Source: Lucifuga dentata
Lineage: Eukaryota; Chordata; Actinopteri; Ophidiiformes; Bythitidae
DNA length: 64,000 nucleotides
Reading direction: 5' to 3'
NCBI GenBank assembly: GCA_014773175.1
Contig: VXCM01005036.1
Location: 25,533-89,532 of the forward strand
In this document: positions 1 through 12,200 of the stretch, piece by piece
How positions within the stretch are numbered: position 1 is the first letter of the stretch
How the letters are laid out: every line of letters starts with the position of its first letter
The notes under the pieces: model-generated
The model's input: the letters and a program-made list of their open reading frames with translations, nothing else
Told to the model about the DNA's origin: nothing
Database searches by the model: none
Translations under genes and position numbers: made by a program

Positions 1-2235
1 TTAAAAAATACTCATCAATACACTCGTTTTGCAATTTATTGCACAGGAAATGACAAAAATACATGAAATAAATGTAACTAATTAGTTTTCAAGAAGAATT
101 AGTCAACATCAAAGCACTTTGAAGTCATTTCAGGATCATTTATTTTATATATTTTTGTCATTTCCTGTTTAATAAATTGTAAAACAAACAGTACTGATGA
201 TTTTTTTTTTTTTTACCTCATGCTGCGTTCACAGACCTTGGAAGTTGAATTTTTCACAGTTGGAAGTTCCATCTTCCAACCTCAAACCGTTCCAGCCAAA
301 TGTAATCAAAAAAGCAGCTGAACACCAGTAAATACTGTAAAATTAATTAAACTTAGTAATAAATGCTAACTAAAGTAAAGTTAGACTACAGGATGTCTGG
401 TTGTGTTGTTTTATAATGATATTAATCACAGTGGGTATTAAACTTTATGCAGAGAAGTAATATTATGAAATTATTTACACTTACGTATCAACGGCAAACA
501 GTTATTATATAAAATAGATAGTTACCATGGTGATATATTCTAACCTTTTTCTTTCAATTTCATACAAGAAAAAATACTTTATTTGCCTTTTAGCTGATCA
601 TTTCCATCCATAAAGCTCGCTTCCACGGCGCCACCATGTTGAGTGACGTCATACTCGGTAATTTTGGTCTGAGTTTTCCAGCCGGAGCTCCGACTTCAAT
701 GACGTTCCAACGCATTTTTCCAAGTAAGAAGTCAGAAAAATCTGAGTTCTGAGGTCTGTGAACGCAGCANCAACGCATTTTTCCAAGTAAGAAGTCAGAA
801 AAATCTGAGTTCTGAGGTCTGTGAACGCAGCATCAGACTTTTGGCCTGTAGTGTAGCTTTGTTTAGATAAGTGCTTTATAAATTAGGTTTTTTATTATTA
901 TTATCAACAAGTTATTATTATTATTAAAAGCTAATTTGGCTATATCCACAGAGCTGCTCTCTTACATTTTCTCTGGTGGATTTGTTTGGTTTTATTAAAA
1001 TATTGTCAATCGTATGTATCCTAATAAAGGATTCTTTATTTAGAACCAAACAGACAATAAAACAGAATTTTTCAACTTGTGTCACATTATTATACAGTGC
1101 AGCACCAATTAAAGACAAGTACAGTCAGATTATCAGTTTTTGTACCATCATTATCGTTATCAGTGTTAAATATAGTTTATTGAATTTCAGCAGAAAACAT
1201 GATAACATGTGGCTTTGATCAATAGATTCAATGCATCTACCTTTTACCTGTCAGTCTGTCTACCCATAATGCACCATGTCTCCGTCTCTTATTGGTCTAT
1301 AAACTCCCTGCTGTGATCATTTCAAGCTCTGTGTCATTTCTCTATCTCATTTCAACTTTTCTCTTCTCATTTTGTCTATGTAATGACATCATCAGCGTGC
1401 CTACGTAAAGCCAAGCGTCCAATGGGCTGGTTAGTTGGTAGGTCAGGTGACCAGGAAGAGGAACAACGACATACCTGTGCAATGTTCAGAGTCTAGAGAG
1501 CGCATGTGGCAGAAAGACAAACACACGACACACAACCAGAGGGACAAGACAGACAGAGAAAGAGAGAGAGAGAGAGGAAAGAAAGAAAGAGAGGAACACA
1601 AAAAGAGAGAAAAGAGGGGGAGAAAGAGAGAAAGTAGTGACTAAGGAGCTAGGTTGTTCACTGTCTGTTCAGCACAGTTAGCATCAACTCAGCCAATTCA
1701 AACATGCAAACTGGAATATGAGTGATTTGGTCAAAGTCAAATGTGAAGACAGACTGATGGTTTTTGATGAGCTGAGCTGAAACTGCATGAACCCAACAGG
1801 GCAAACTAACACCAGTGCATTATGGGTAAAGCTCACAGCATTGGCTTTACATCATGGGCTTCTATTGCTGTGTTACCAGGGGAAGAAGGGAAGAAAGGGA
1901 GGTCAAGCAAAAAAAAAGTGGAGGGGAAGAGAAATAGGAGTAATGAATATAAAAAAAAGAATCAGGTAAAGATGAATGGAATTATGGATGAAATAGAAGG
2001 ACAATGCAGAGGCCAATAAACAAAAACAAAGAGAGGGTTGAGGAAAATTAGATCAAAAATAACAGCAGGCAAGAAGAAACGACAGAGATCAAACGAAGAG
2101 AAAAAGAACAGGAGGAGCAGGAAGGAGGCATGAGAACCAAACAAAAAGCCGAAGGAAAGGAGACGAGGGAGCAGTGACAGGGCGGTGACCAAAAAGCTAA
2201 AAAAAAGGTGAATAAACAGAAAGAGGAGCGTTTAC
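1..2235. other. med23 intron 10 or flank; no coding exon recognised
   Basis: No ORF here resembles the next MED23 residues (HKQRCPVLEDQ), so this is taken as intron. It holds a TIR element at 221-832, a GA-rich low-complexity run at about 1540-1640, and otherwise AT-rich sequence. Nothing else recognisable. Confidence 0.6.
221..832. repeat. MITE-like DNA element with 18-bp terminal inverted repeats
   Basis: The left end TGCTGCGTTCACAGACCT (221-238) is the exact reverse complement of the right end at 815-832. Both ends are flanked by TCA, a possible 3-bp target duplication. Similar sub-terminal words (GGAAGTT and TCCAACG) recur inverted inside. A 62-bp exact repeat (708-769 and 771-832) surrounds an N at 770, so the true element is about 550 bp. 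No transposase is encoded. The superfamily is uncertain; PIF/Harbinger is possible from the 3-bp duplication. Confidence 0.65.
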
Positions 2236-2360
2236 CTGTTTGCTGAGTCCTAACATGTTGCAGACCATTTCTCTGGAGTACGGCTGTTCTAAAACGTAAC
2301 GCAGCAATCCGGTCTGCGGCTCAAACAGGTCCTACACACACAAAACACCTTTTAATATTC

Positions 2361-2393
<33 letters not shown>

Positions 2394-5188
2394 NTTACCT
2401 TGTCAAACGGCAGATTGCCCTTCAGCGGGAAGAGGAGGGTGGTGGGGTCTAACTTCCAAGAGTTACAGATGGCTCCACTGTTATTCACGACTGGCAACAA
2501 GCTGCACCTTCCTGTGGACACGCAATCACACAACACGTGTATCACACACACACACACACACACTAATCAGAAGTAGATAATCACAACATCTGGACTATCT
2601 CATTCATCATTATCATGTCATTCTGAATTTCATGCATCTACAACGAAGAAATATCGACAATTCAATAACCAGACTCCCATCCTCGCATTTCCCTGGCGTG
2701 GAAAAAGTAGTTTTTAAAGGACCATACCGTTGGTTTTTGCATTTGATCCCAGTAAATACAAGCCACACACACACTGCTGCGAACCATATTCAAAACATAA
2801 AACTGGATTTTAGTTTTCATGGTTTTTTTGTTTTGTTTTTTTTTGCTGAATCTGCTAATCTTTCAAAATCAAATGTTCAGGTGATACCTTAAAAAAAAAA
2901 AAATCTGAATTTTTTAGTTTTTACGTTTTAGAAGATGTCAGTAACATAACATGTATGCAGGTTATATTTAATAGACTCAAACATGCAAAAATCACCAGAA
3001 TCCTGATGACAGAAGCTACACGGCTGCTCCTTTAAATGCCTTCAATCCATTTTGATTCTTCCACCTAGGTTTGAGTGTGTGTGTGAGTGTGTGTGTCTCT
3101 TACCACAAATTGAGTTGATTCTGGCCGTGGGTCTGAAACTGTCCACAAAGTCTGACATCAAACTGCCTAAAAGCTGCAGAGAGCCAATCAGAGCACAAGG
3201 AAAAGATAATCAGAGAAAAGCTATGATACACACACACACACAATTTACACACACACACACACATCTTACCCAATGTGAAAGTTGTCCTTCTGGATATAAT
3301 TTTCTGATTTCCGTGATGGCAAAGTAGGCTGGCAGGAGACACGAGTTTCTGTCCAGTATGTACTCGACTACCTGCAAACATGTTAACAACAGCTCAGTCT
3401 GCGGTCTACAGGTAAATATTCAGACAGCCAATCACAGCTCGTTTTAATAAAATTATAAAATGAATTGTATAAGGTGAGACAGACAGATACCTCTCTGGCT
3501 GCCAGCAGCTGCTGCACTATAGCTGAGCTGACGGTGGTGGGAATGGTCTGAATTTTATCCAGAACAGCTTTAAACAGGTCTCGCACGCCCTGAGAGAGAG
3601 ACAGACAGACAGACAGACTTTAGATGAAAACTGCATGGTTGTAGCAGGACTTCAGCTCTGTGTGTTAAAGCATGCAGGGAGAAATCTGCGTTGGTCATAT
3701 TTCTGACATGAAGCCTCTTATGATAATTTCCTGTCGTGTGAGAATTCAGCTTTTCTTCTTAAAGGACCATACTGGTGATTTTGCGTGTTTGAGCCAAATA
3801 AATACAACCGACATACACGTTACAGTACTGCCAAACATTTTCCAACATATATGTACTACTGGAGCGGTAAATATTAGAATTGTTTTTCCTACCTTTAGAT
3901 TGTCAATTCATTCTAGCATCTGTCTGTCTGTCTGTCTACCTACCTACCTACCTACCTATCTATCTATCTAGTTTCTCTGTCCGTTCATCTGTCTGTGGCA
4001 CCAACATCTGTAGAACCTGTCATGTATGAAGCTGAAATTCAGCAGGTTTATTGCTCAGGACCCAAGATGCTTGTAGCGTCATGTATGTTGTTTTGTTTGG
4101 ATGAGCGGTTCTCAAATTGAGTTGTGCTGGTAAAAAGTAGTCCGTGTGGCAGGATACGCTCTGGGCAGGATATGTTCCGCTCCACGGCATTTCTGGAGGC
4201 TGCAGCGCACACCGTGAAGTCTGGCCCGGTCCGAACAGACATGTTTTCAACATCATGCTGTTAAAATCAACTTTTAAAGACCTGAAACATGCTTGAGATA
4301 AATAATCTATAACAGTGAACAGCCGTGTGTGCGTGTGTGTGTGCGTGTGTGTGTGTGGTGTTTGCGTGTTCAGACCTTGTAGTCTACTCCTCCGATGATC
4401 TTGCGAATCAGTTTGAAAGTTAACGCCCACAACTGCGTCCTCTCCCACTCCAACGTGTCTGAGCTGATCAGAGCTGCACACACCATCCTAAACCAGACAG
4501 AGTCATTACGACAGACGATGAAGATGATGAAGATAACAGACCACAACGCAGAATAAGACAGAGAATATGTCACAGCTAATAAAAATATGCAGCTGTAGAT
4601 ACACGAAAAAAAAAAAACACCAAATTTTTAAGGAGTAATGCCAGAAAAGTTTGTCATCTTTAAGTTTTTTGCATTTCTTCCATCGATAGTTTTCTGCCTT
4701 TTGAATTTTGCCATTTGACAAAAGGTGAGGAAGACCACAAAGAAAAGTTGAAGATGATGTCGCTGGGTAGAAATAAACGAGGAAACTCACACTGATGCAC
4801 ACTTAATCAAAGCAGAAAATCAGGAACATCTTGGTAATATTACATCATCCAATATATTAACCCAGAAATAACTTCGTCCACTCAGGCAAGATGTTAGAAA
4901 TATTTTTCAGTAGAATGAAGTCTAAGAGTGAATCAACACCTGTTTGACAAAGTTTTAATCTTTGCATCGACAGGATTTATGGTAGGGTTACTGTGCAAGT
5001 GTGTGTGTGTGTGTGTGTACCTGGGAGTTAAGAGGCTGGTCTCCACAGCCATTGCCAGACAGTCGTAGAGGAAGGAAATTCTTTTGGGGCTGTGCTGGCT
5101 GTGTATGAACCTCACGATCCACTGCACACACTGTTCATGAGACTCCTACAAACACAAGAAATCCAGCCAATAACTCACCATTTTTGTA

Positions 5189-5242
<54 letters not shown>

Positions 5243-5366
5243 CCTGTGGTAGTGTTCCCCAGTATTGTCTGAAGGCTCCAAGACAACTGATGAGTTTCGT
5301 TCTCTCATCCTCTGGAGTGTCCATAAACATCCTGGAAATAAAACACACACACACGCACAGACGCAG

Positions 5367-5397
<31 letters not shown>

Positions 5398-8250
5398 GTT
5401 AGATTATGCAGACTTTTTTTTTTTTCAAACCTGCATGAGAGCAGAATTGTCTTAAAGGACCATTCCATCCATTTTGCATGTTTGAGCCTAATATATTAAA
5501 TTTTCATACATGTTATGTTACTGACAATCATTTCCCAAAGGATAAAACCGTATTTCAGCTTTCCTGATATTTTGCTAAATCTCTTAATCTTTCAAAATCA
5601 AATATTCAAGTGATACACCCACCTTAAAAATCCATGTTTCTCCTGCTAATAGTTACACAGCCTTATGAAGTCACGGTCCTTTAAATTTTTCCATAAACGC
5701 AGGTCTTCTTTTGGGACTATATTCCCCGGTGGAGGCATACATTCACTCCACGCTTTTTATTGAGCTTAAACACTAAAATTACATAACTTCTAAAAAAACC
5801 TGAATACACGTCTTGTTGGTGATGATGGATTACCTATCCCAAGAACGTTTACAGTATCAACAAGTTGATTTTAATAGCAGAATGAACTGAAACCAATGGA
5901 GGTCTGGAAGGTAGGAAAAACATTTTTAATTCACCGTTCTAGTAGTATGCTTTGGGAAATGATTGTCAGTAACGTTAATGTGTATGAAAATTGAATATAT
6001 TAGGCTCAAACATGCAAAATGGTGGTATGGTCCTTTAAACTGTAAATAGAAAGAACACATCAGGGGAAGTCTGCGTCGTCTTACCCAGCAAACGCTTCTT
6101 CTATCATCTCGGTTTTCTGAGAAAGAGAGACGGAAGAAAAGGAAGGGAGGAGAAAATTTTAATTAAGAGGATTTTATGTGAGCAGACCTTGACCCTTTAC
6201 TTCTCTTCATCTAACAATCTCCCACTACCAACAATAACTCAGCTGTGTACATACACAAGGAGGTCAGAGGTCAGGATCACACCTGAGGCTGCAGCAGTGT
6301 CACTGTTCTGCTCATGGACACCAACAGAACAGGTTGGAGGTTTAAGTTCAGCTCCAGATGATCTGTGACCTGAACTCCACAGCATCATTTATTTCAGCCC
6401 TTATCGCCTTTCATTTTGTTAATAACTTCCTGGACCTCTGTCGGCTTGTTGAACATGTATGTTTGCTGCTTGTATGTGAGCCGGGTCGGAGTTCTTCTGA
6501 AATCTGCATCCCTGCCGAGAATTTCATCCCCACTTGCAGACGTTGGATCATACAGTTTTTGTAATCCAAGAGAATATTTATTCCTTTTAATAACTTTGAT
6601 CAAATAGAGATTATGGTGCTTCTTAGAGGCAACAACAGCAGCAGCTACAGTTTGTCTGTTGGGCAGCGATTCAGTCCTCCATTCTTATTTATTCGTTATT
6701 TCTGCTGAAACCCCTCCATGCTAAATCCTGAGGAGGCTTGAATGCATCAAACTCACCCCGAATCACAAAAATAACCCAACGTCATTTCATTAACGTCATT
6801 TCATTCCTTCAGACAGATCAGCTGGTTCAGAATGCTGCTTGTGTCCTCACTAAGACCAAGAAAGTGGATCACATCACTCCAGTTCTGGGGTCTTTACACT
6901 GACTTCCTGTCTGTCAGAGAACTGATTTCAAACTACTGTTAGTTTATAAATCACTGAATGGTTTCAGGCCAAAACACATTTCTGATCTTCTCTGCCTTAC
7001 CTCTCAGGTGGTCTGGGACAGGTCTGCTTTCCGTCCTCAGAGTTCAAACTAAACATGGAGAAGCAGCGTTGAGTTTTTATGCACCACATATCTGGAATAA
7101 ACTCCCAGAAAACTGCAGGTCCGCTGCAACTCTCAGTTCTTTCAAATTTTCTGTTTGCCGCAGCCTTTCACAACATCAAATAGTTATTCATCTCTTAAAC
7201 TGCAATATAACTTTTATTTTTGTATTTTATACCTGTCTTATTCTATTTTAGCTTGTTTTTTTATTTTCTGTTCTCTTGGCTCTTTAATGCCTGTTTTTAA
7301 TTGTATTTAAATGTCTTTTTATAATGTGTTTCCTTTGCACTTTGTACGTAAAGACTTTGAATTGCCTTGTTGCTGAAACTATAGGCTATATATATATATA
7401 AACTTGCCTTTCCTTCAGCTTCATGAAGTTATTAATACTAGGGATGCAAATCTCAGCAGATGACTTGCAGAAAGATGGATCTCCTCCTTTCTGAGCCCTG
7501 AGGAGGCTCACATGCACCAAACTCACCCTGTTACATCCAAACAGCCCCAAATATGAGCTCATAACTTGATTTCATTCCTTCATCTTCAGAAAATTAGTTA
7601 CAGCAGAGATGCAATTTTCGGCAGGGATGCAGATTTCGGTACAACACCGGATACAGGCAAAGTATTTCTATAAAATAACCTTTAAAAACTGCACTACAAG
7701 ACGTGAATATCTAGGCACAAACGCCACTAATATTTTGAATTCGGCATCTGAAAAGTTTGCCCATAAACAAGCATTCAGTTTTAAAACATCATTAGAATGA
7801 AGTACATATTAAATAGGTGTTTTAAAGCGCATAATCGTAAAACGTATATTTAGGTGCAACAGACAATTTTTTCCTCCACTTTGTTGAGTTTTACAAAAAG
7901 GAACAGTGTGTAAAGAAACATATTGCAATAAATCATTTTAGGACTTGAGATAAATCAGTGAGTTGCGGATGCGAAACCGGGATAACTTCCAGTTTAGCTA
8001 ATGTTAATGATAACATTACGAGCTTAGCTTAGCTTAGCCGTTTCAGCCACTTCTTTTAAAGCACTTAACTAAGCCAGGAAGCTGCATTTAGGAAATAAAG
8101 TTACTTATGGTTATGATGTTATCAATTTGCTAAAACAAAGCAGATTCACTAACATTAACTGAAATGCTAATTACGTTAGCTTTAAACCCGTTGAATGAAG
8201 ATTTAATTTACCACAATATCCTCAAAGATGCTCTGCAGTTGCGTTTCCAT
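2236..8250 (-). CDS. med23: Mediator of RNA polymerase II transcription subunit 23, 5' part (partial)
   Basis: MED23 (SUR2/CRSP130) is a tail subunit of Mediator that links activators such as ELK1 and E1A to RNA polymerase II. Ten coding exons are joined in frame: 8212-8250 (start METQLQSIFEDIV), 6085-6116, 5244-5331, 5021-5145, 4376-4487, 3491-3589, 3270-3371, 3104-3173, 2399-2511, 2236-2331. All have GT donors and AG acceptors, and phases agree. They encode 292 residues that align without gaps to the N-terminus of vertebrate MED23, including MDTPEDERTKLISCLGAFRQ, HSPKRISFLYDCLAMAVET, DTLEWERTQLWALTF and DLFEPQTGLLRYVLEQPYSR. The full protein is about 1,370 aa, so roughly four fifths lies left of position 1. 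No further med23 exon was recognised in 1-2235, which would then be intron 10. The start codon is the conserved METQLQ; intron 1 (2.1 kb) carries a LINE fragment. Identity is known-family matching; the truncation is only the window edge. Confidence 0.96.
2365..2393. repeat. (TG)n microsatellite at a donor site of med23
   Basis: A TG run ending in an N at 2394 directly abuts the med23 exon 9 donor (2395-2398). The N marks an unresolved repeat length. Confidence 0.85.
2714..3035. mobile_element. Diverged, internally deleted TTAA MITE (subfamily B)
   Basis: Starts TTAAAGGACCATACC and ends GCTCCTTTAA, with degenerate inverted ends (GCATTTGATCCCAGTAAATA against TTTAATAGACTCAAACATGC). Lies in med23 intron 8. 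Less similar to subfamily A than the A copies are to each other. Confidence 0.7.
3759..4322. mobile_element. Subfamily B MITE interrupted by a microsatellite and unknown insert
   Basis: The left end TTAAAGGACCATACTGG at 3759 runs to about 3915. The internal block AAAATCAACTT reappears at about 4263. About 350 bp between, including the CTGT/CTAC/CTAT tract and an unidentified segment at 4049-4255, is foreign to the family. Confidence 0.55.
3924..3970. repeat. Compound tetranucleotide microsatellite (CTGT)n(CTAC)n(CTAT)n
   Basis: Consecutive CTGT, CTAC and CTAT tracts in med23 intron 5, interrupting an older TTAA-type MITE copy that starts at 3759. Confidence 0.85.
5188..5238. repeat. (TG)n microsatellite
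   Basis: About 25 TG units lie immediately 3' of med23 exon 3 on the gene strand. A second (CA)n tract is at about 5343-5394 on the other side of the exon. Confidence 0.9.
5452..6038. mobile_element. TTAA-flanked MITE, subfamily A, full-length copy 1
   Basis: Starts TTAAAGGACCAT and ends ATGGTCCTTTAA. TTAA is the presumed target duplication. The outer part forms a long imperfect inverted repeat (TTTGCATGTTTGAGCCTAAT at the left, its complement at the right). Non-coding, about 587 bp, inserted in med23 intron 2. TTAA targets are used by piggyBac and Kolobok elements; which one mobilised it is not decidable here. Confidence 0.85.
6790..7385 (+). mobile_element. L2/CR1-type LINE, 3' end with broken reverse-transcriptase tail
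   Basis: The plus-strand translation, with frame breaks, reads KTKKVDHITPVLGSLH, then KLLLVYKSLNGFRPKHISDL, then FYAPHIWNKLPENCRSAATL. These are typical of the C-terminus of L2/CR1-clade polyproteins. Stops and frameshifts show it is dead. Lies in med23 intron 1. The region 7385-8211 shows nothing recognisable. Confidence 0.7.
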
Positions 8251-9297
8251 CGAAAGCGCCATTTTTTCTTCCAGAAGTGTAAAGTTTTTAGCAAAACGTT
8301 ACACAAATCATTCACGTACTCCGCTGCGCACGGACGCTAATATCTACGAGCTAAATGCTAACATGAATAGAGGCTGCAGACGTGCAACTGCAAAAACAGT
8401 CCGGAGACACGTGCTGAGCAGTTCCGGTCCGTTATCTCGTTGTGTAATTACTTCATTAGTATTTTCCCTGACTAAGATACAGTCCGTAATTAAATATTGT
8501 CTGCTCTAATAATTAAAAAAAAAAGTATCAAAATGTGTGATGGCACAGCTGATGTCATTGTAATAAAGGTATATGATAACTGAAAGTTTTCTAAGTGAGG
8601 TCGTCCATTAAAGTGGGCAATATTTTTTTAAATGGACTATGAATTAATTGGCTTTGAAGAAATGTGGCTTATTTTCTCTGATATAGGAAATGTCTATCAG
8701 AATAGAGTAAAAGTAATACAAATGTAATTTTAAGATAAAAAAAAGGAAACTCGTTCTGTTGGGGTAGAAACATTATGTCAGATTATAAGGAAAATAGAAT
8801 ACTCCTACAGTACTTCTGTCAACTGGGTTTACAGAGAAGTAACCCAAGTTGGAAAAGAATTTACTTGATGTAAATGCAAAAATATTTAAAGATGATTAAA
8901 GATTTTTCATGTGAAAAAAAGAGATTACCAGTACATAAAAATGTCATTTAAATACATGACATTTATATATACTGGTAAATGTAAATGTCTGTCAGGTTGC
9001 AATGTCTATCAGAGTGAAACATCAGTGGTGTAAACAAGCTTTTCAATCAAATAGTTCATTCTGTGAAATGAGAAACACCAACCAAAGTTAAATTTTTCAG
9101 AAGGAAAAATTCCATCAAAATCCTCTGCAGTACGGTAATATATTGCCTTTAAAAAGAGCAATGGCACAGAGATAAGGTTGTTTTACTGGAGAATACAAAC
9201 AACCTCATATACAACTGAATAATGTTCAGTATGAACTAAAAGAAGCAGAGATGTCACAGGAGAATATCAGTGTCAGACTTGCTTCGTGACGACTCCA
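8251..9297. other. med23-ddx51 spacer (head of med23 to tail of ddx51)
   Basis: About 1 kb. The first 200 bp is the med23 promoter side and contains ACGTGC and TTCCGG (ETS-like) words at about 8405-8432. The remainder is AT-rich ddx51 3' UTR or spacer. No gene seen. Confidence 0.5.
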
Positions 9298-12200
9298 TTA
9301 CTTGGCTTTTTCATCCTGTAGAGAGGAACAAAAGCAAAGTGTGTATTGGTTGGCACTCATGGAATTGTATGTATCATAACTGTCGTGTGAAAACATCATG
9401 AAACATATTCTACGGAATAACAAGATGTGGTCTTGTTTGTTGTTCTTGAAGTCTAAATGTTTTGAAGTTAAGGCCTGAAAGTCTTAACTACACAGTTTTC
9501 ATGAAGCTGATCACTAATAAGTCCTAATAATTGATACTTAAGAATGTGGAAATTGACATTTGTATCCATTAACTGAATTGGCCAGATATGCAGAGCAACA
9601 TTTAAAACTGAAATATTCTATTTCCACATTTAATAAAGATGTATGCGGTGGTACCTTGATGACACTGGCCAGTTCTTGCAGCGTTTCTTCATAGCGGGCT
9701 TCCATGCTCTTCAGGCTCTCAGGCTTGACGATCTGCCTTTTGATCCCGGGACTTCCTGCTTCCGACACCATCTGAAGGAAGTTTTTCTCCTGCGTCAGGC
9801 CAACACACACAACAGCAGCTGCTAGTTAATCTGTTTCTCAAAAGTAAATAGAACTCAAAAGACAATGGCTGTAAATATGTGGTAATGTTTACCTGTACTC
9901 CAAGCAGAAAAGTGAATGCCAGGCCTACTTTCCCTGCCCTCGCAGTTCTTCCAATCCTGAACAAAGAAGAACCAGCATGACCTACATCTCTCTCTCATTT
10001 CTTTGCAGCTGCAGTGTTTAAAAAGCACAATGATAGTCATTTATATGTCAATTTGAGGGACAACTTACCTGTGAATGTACGTCCTAACGTACTGTGGTGC
10101 ATCGTAATTCACAACACATTTGACTCCGTTGATGTCGATGCCTCTGGCAGCCGCATCCGTGCTGATCAACCTTCAACACCACACGCCAAAAGTTATTAAT
10201 ATCTTAAATCAAAATGGTCAAAAACACAACAGGAGGTCCTAAATATGAAGAAACATTCACACACACACACACACTTACAGCTGGATCTTCCCCTGTTCAA
10301 AATCCTTCAGCTTCCTCTTTCTCTCACCAGGTGAGAGTCGGGAGGAGAACTCTGCAGCCTCAACCCCACCAAACAGCTGCACCAGCAGGTAAAGTCTTTG
10401 GGAAGAAGAAGTATGACTGAGTTAATGAGGTGACGCGCATGGAAACATCAAAATGTGCAGCTGTATCCAACCTGTGTGCAGCTTCCCTGGAGTTTGTGAA
10501 ACACAGAACGGGGCTGAACTTCATGCGTAAGATGAAGTGCAGGATGAGCAGAGGCTTTCTGCTCAGCGTACAGGGCACATAATATTCCTATAAAAAGACA
10601 ATTAACACATCAAATCTGTCAGACTCTGTTACTGTACATCCTGTAAGTAGGTTAGTAAGAATACTCTAAAACCAACTGAGATTCTATATAAACGAGCTTT
10701 AAAGGTGTTAGATTAAAAAAATCACAGGATCATCATCACTGCAGTAAACTCTCTAAATACAATCTGTTGAGTTTTGAAAATCTGATCCTGTATTCTGATA
10801 TTTGACTGGCATTTAAGATAATTCACAGTGCTGCTCCTCCGCCGTTGAAGAACTTTTTGCGCTCTGCTCTGAGCAGAACGTCCCGGTAAGCTTCCAGCTG
10901 AGTTGAAAACTTGCACAGATTTTTATTCTTCCTCACATGCTGCAAAAACTGGAGTCTTAGCAACCAGGCATGTCAACATTACTTTTACCTCTGACTATGA
11001 ATGACATTTTATTCTGTTTTGGGATTTGTGGCTGGGTAAAGTAATTGTGTGTAATGATGTCTGATGGTAGTTTTGTTTTATGTTTACCTGCCCAGGAACT
11101 GCAGATGGAAATTAGCTGTTAGCTAAATCTGGTACGAAGCATCTCTTCTCAGTTTGAGATTAATATTTTTGTGCATGGTCCCTGTCCAAATAAACTAAAT
11201 AAAATAAAATAAAAATAAACAGATTTGTGAACATCCACCTGCTTTGCTTTTCTCTGCACTTCCATGTTTCCGTTCTAAGCGAAGTTCTTACCGTCAGACC
11301 TTCGGGGAAGTTGAAGCGCTCTTGCGTCTTGAGGACGGCTGCTGATGTGCTGCTGGAGCCGCTGTGGGCGGAGCTAAAGAGTCTGGGCTGGTGGAGGCCC
11401 AGCTGCTGCAACTTCTCTGGGTTCTGGGTGAGCGTGGCGGAGAACAGCAGCTTCTGCAGAGGAATCTGCGGTGGCGACAGGCTGCGGAGGAGCGACAAGC
11501 ACGCACACGGTTACTGCTGCAGGAACTGTCAAGGTCAAGGTCAACTTTATTTGTCTCCAAGGAGAAATTTGGCATGAGCATCAAGGTGCTGTTCCATACA
11601 CACTCACATCCATTCTACATTCAACCTCAATACCCTAAACATCACAATACAACAGCTAATAATAATAATAACGTAATAATAATAATAATAATATTAAGAA
11701 GATAAAAAGATAATGATAAAAATAACCGTGGGCCTGTAGAAGTAGGATAGCCATAATATTGATATTGATTAATCCTTAGTTTTATTCAGTAATTTTGTTG
11801 AAAGTGGCACGTTCAAGATCACTAATCACCACAGTTCACAGCATCACAGTCAAAGTGATACAGACTCAGGTGACGTGCGGCTTACCTGGCTGCTGTGATG
11901 TACCTGGGTTCAGTCCTCCTGAAGATGGACACGCCCTCTGGTCCACTTCCTGTTCTGTACACCGCCTTGGTTACCTGACTGAGCCACGACTGATGCATGC
12001 TGTCAATCATCCTGTCAGCCTCATCAATAATCTGTAACAAACAGCAGATATTTAACGGCGTTTTTGTTTTATTAGAACTGCTGCTGTTTTAAATCAGACT
12101 TATAAATCACCAGATATCTGAGGTGTTTCAGACAAAAACCCAAATTCTTGTTGATGTGATCAACCAGGCGACCTGGCGTGGCCACAACAACGTCCGCTAA

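Noticed and set aside
4020..4481. 153-codon minus-strand ORF overlapping med23 exon 5
   Set aside because: It runs in a different frame from the exon that encodes DTLEWERTQLWALTFKL and passes through a microsatellite.
11227..11577. Plus-strand ORFs of 110-116 codons over ddx51 exon 10
   Set aside because: Antisense to the exon encoding [20 protein letters not shown].
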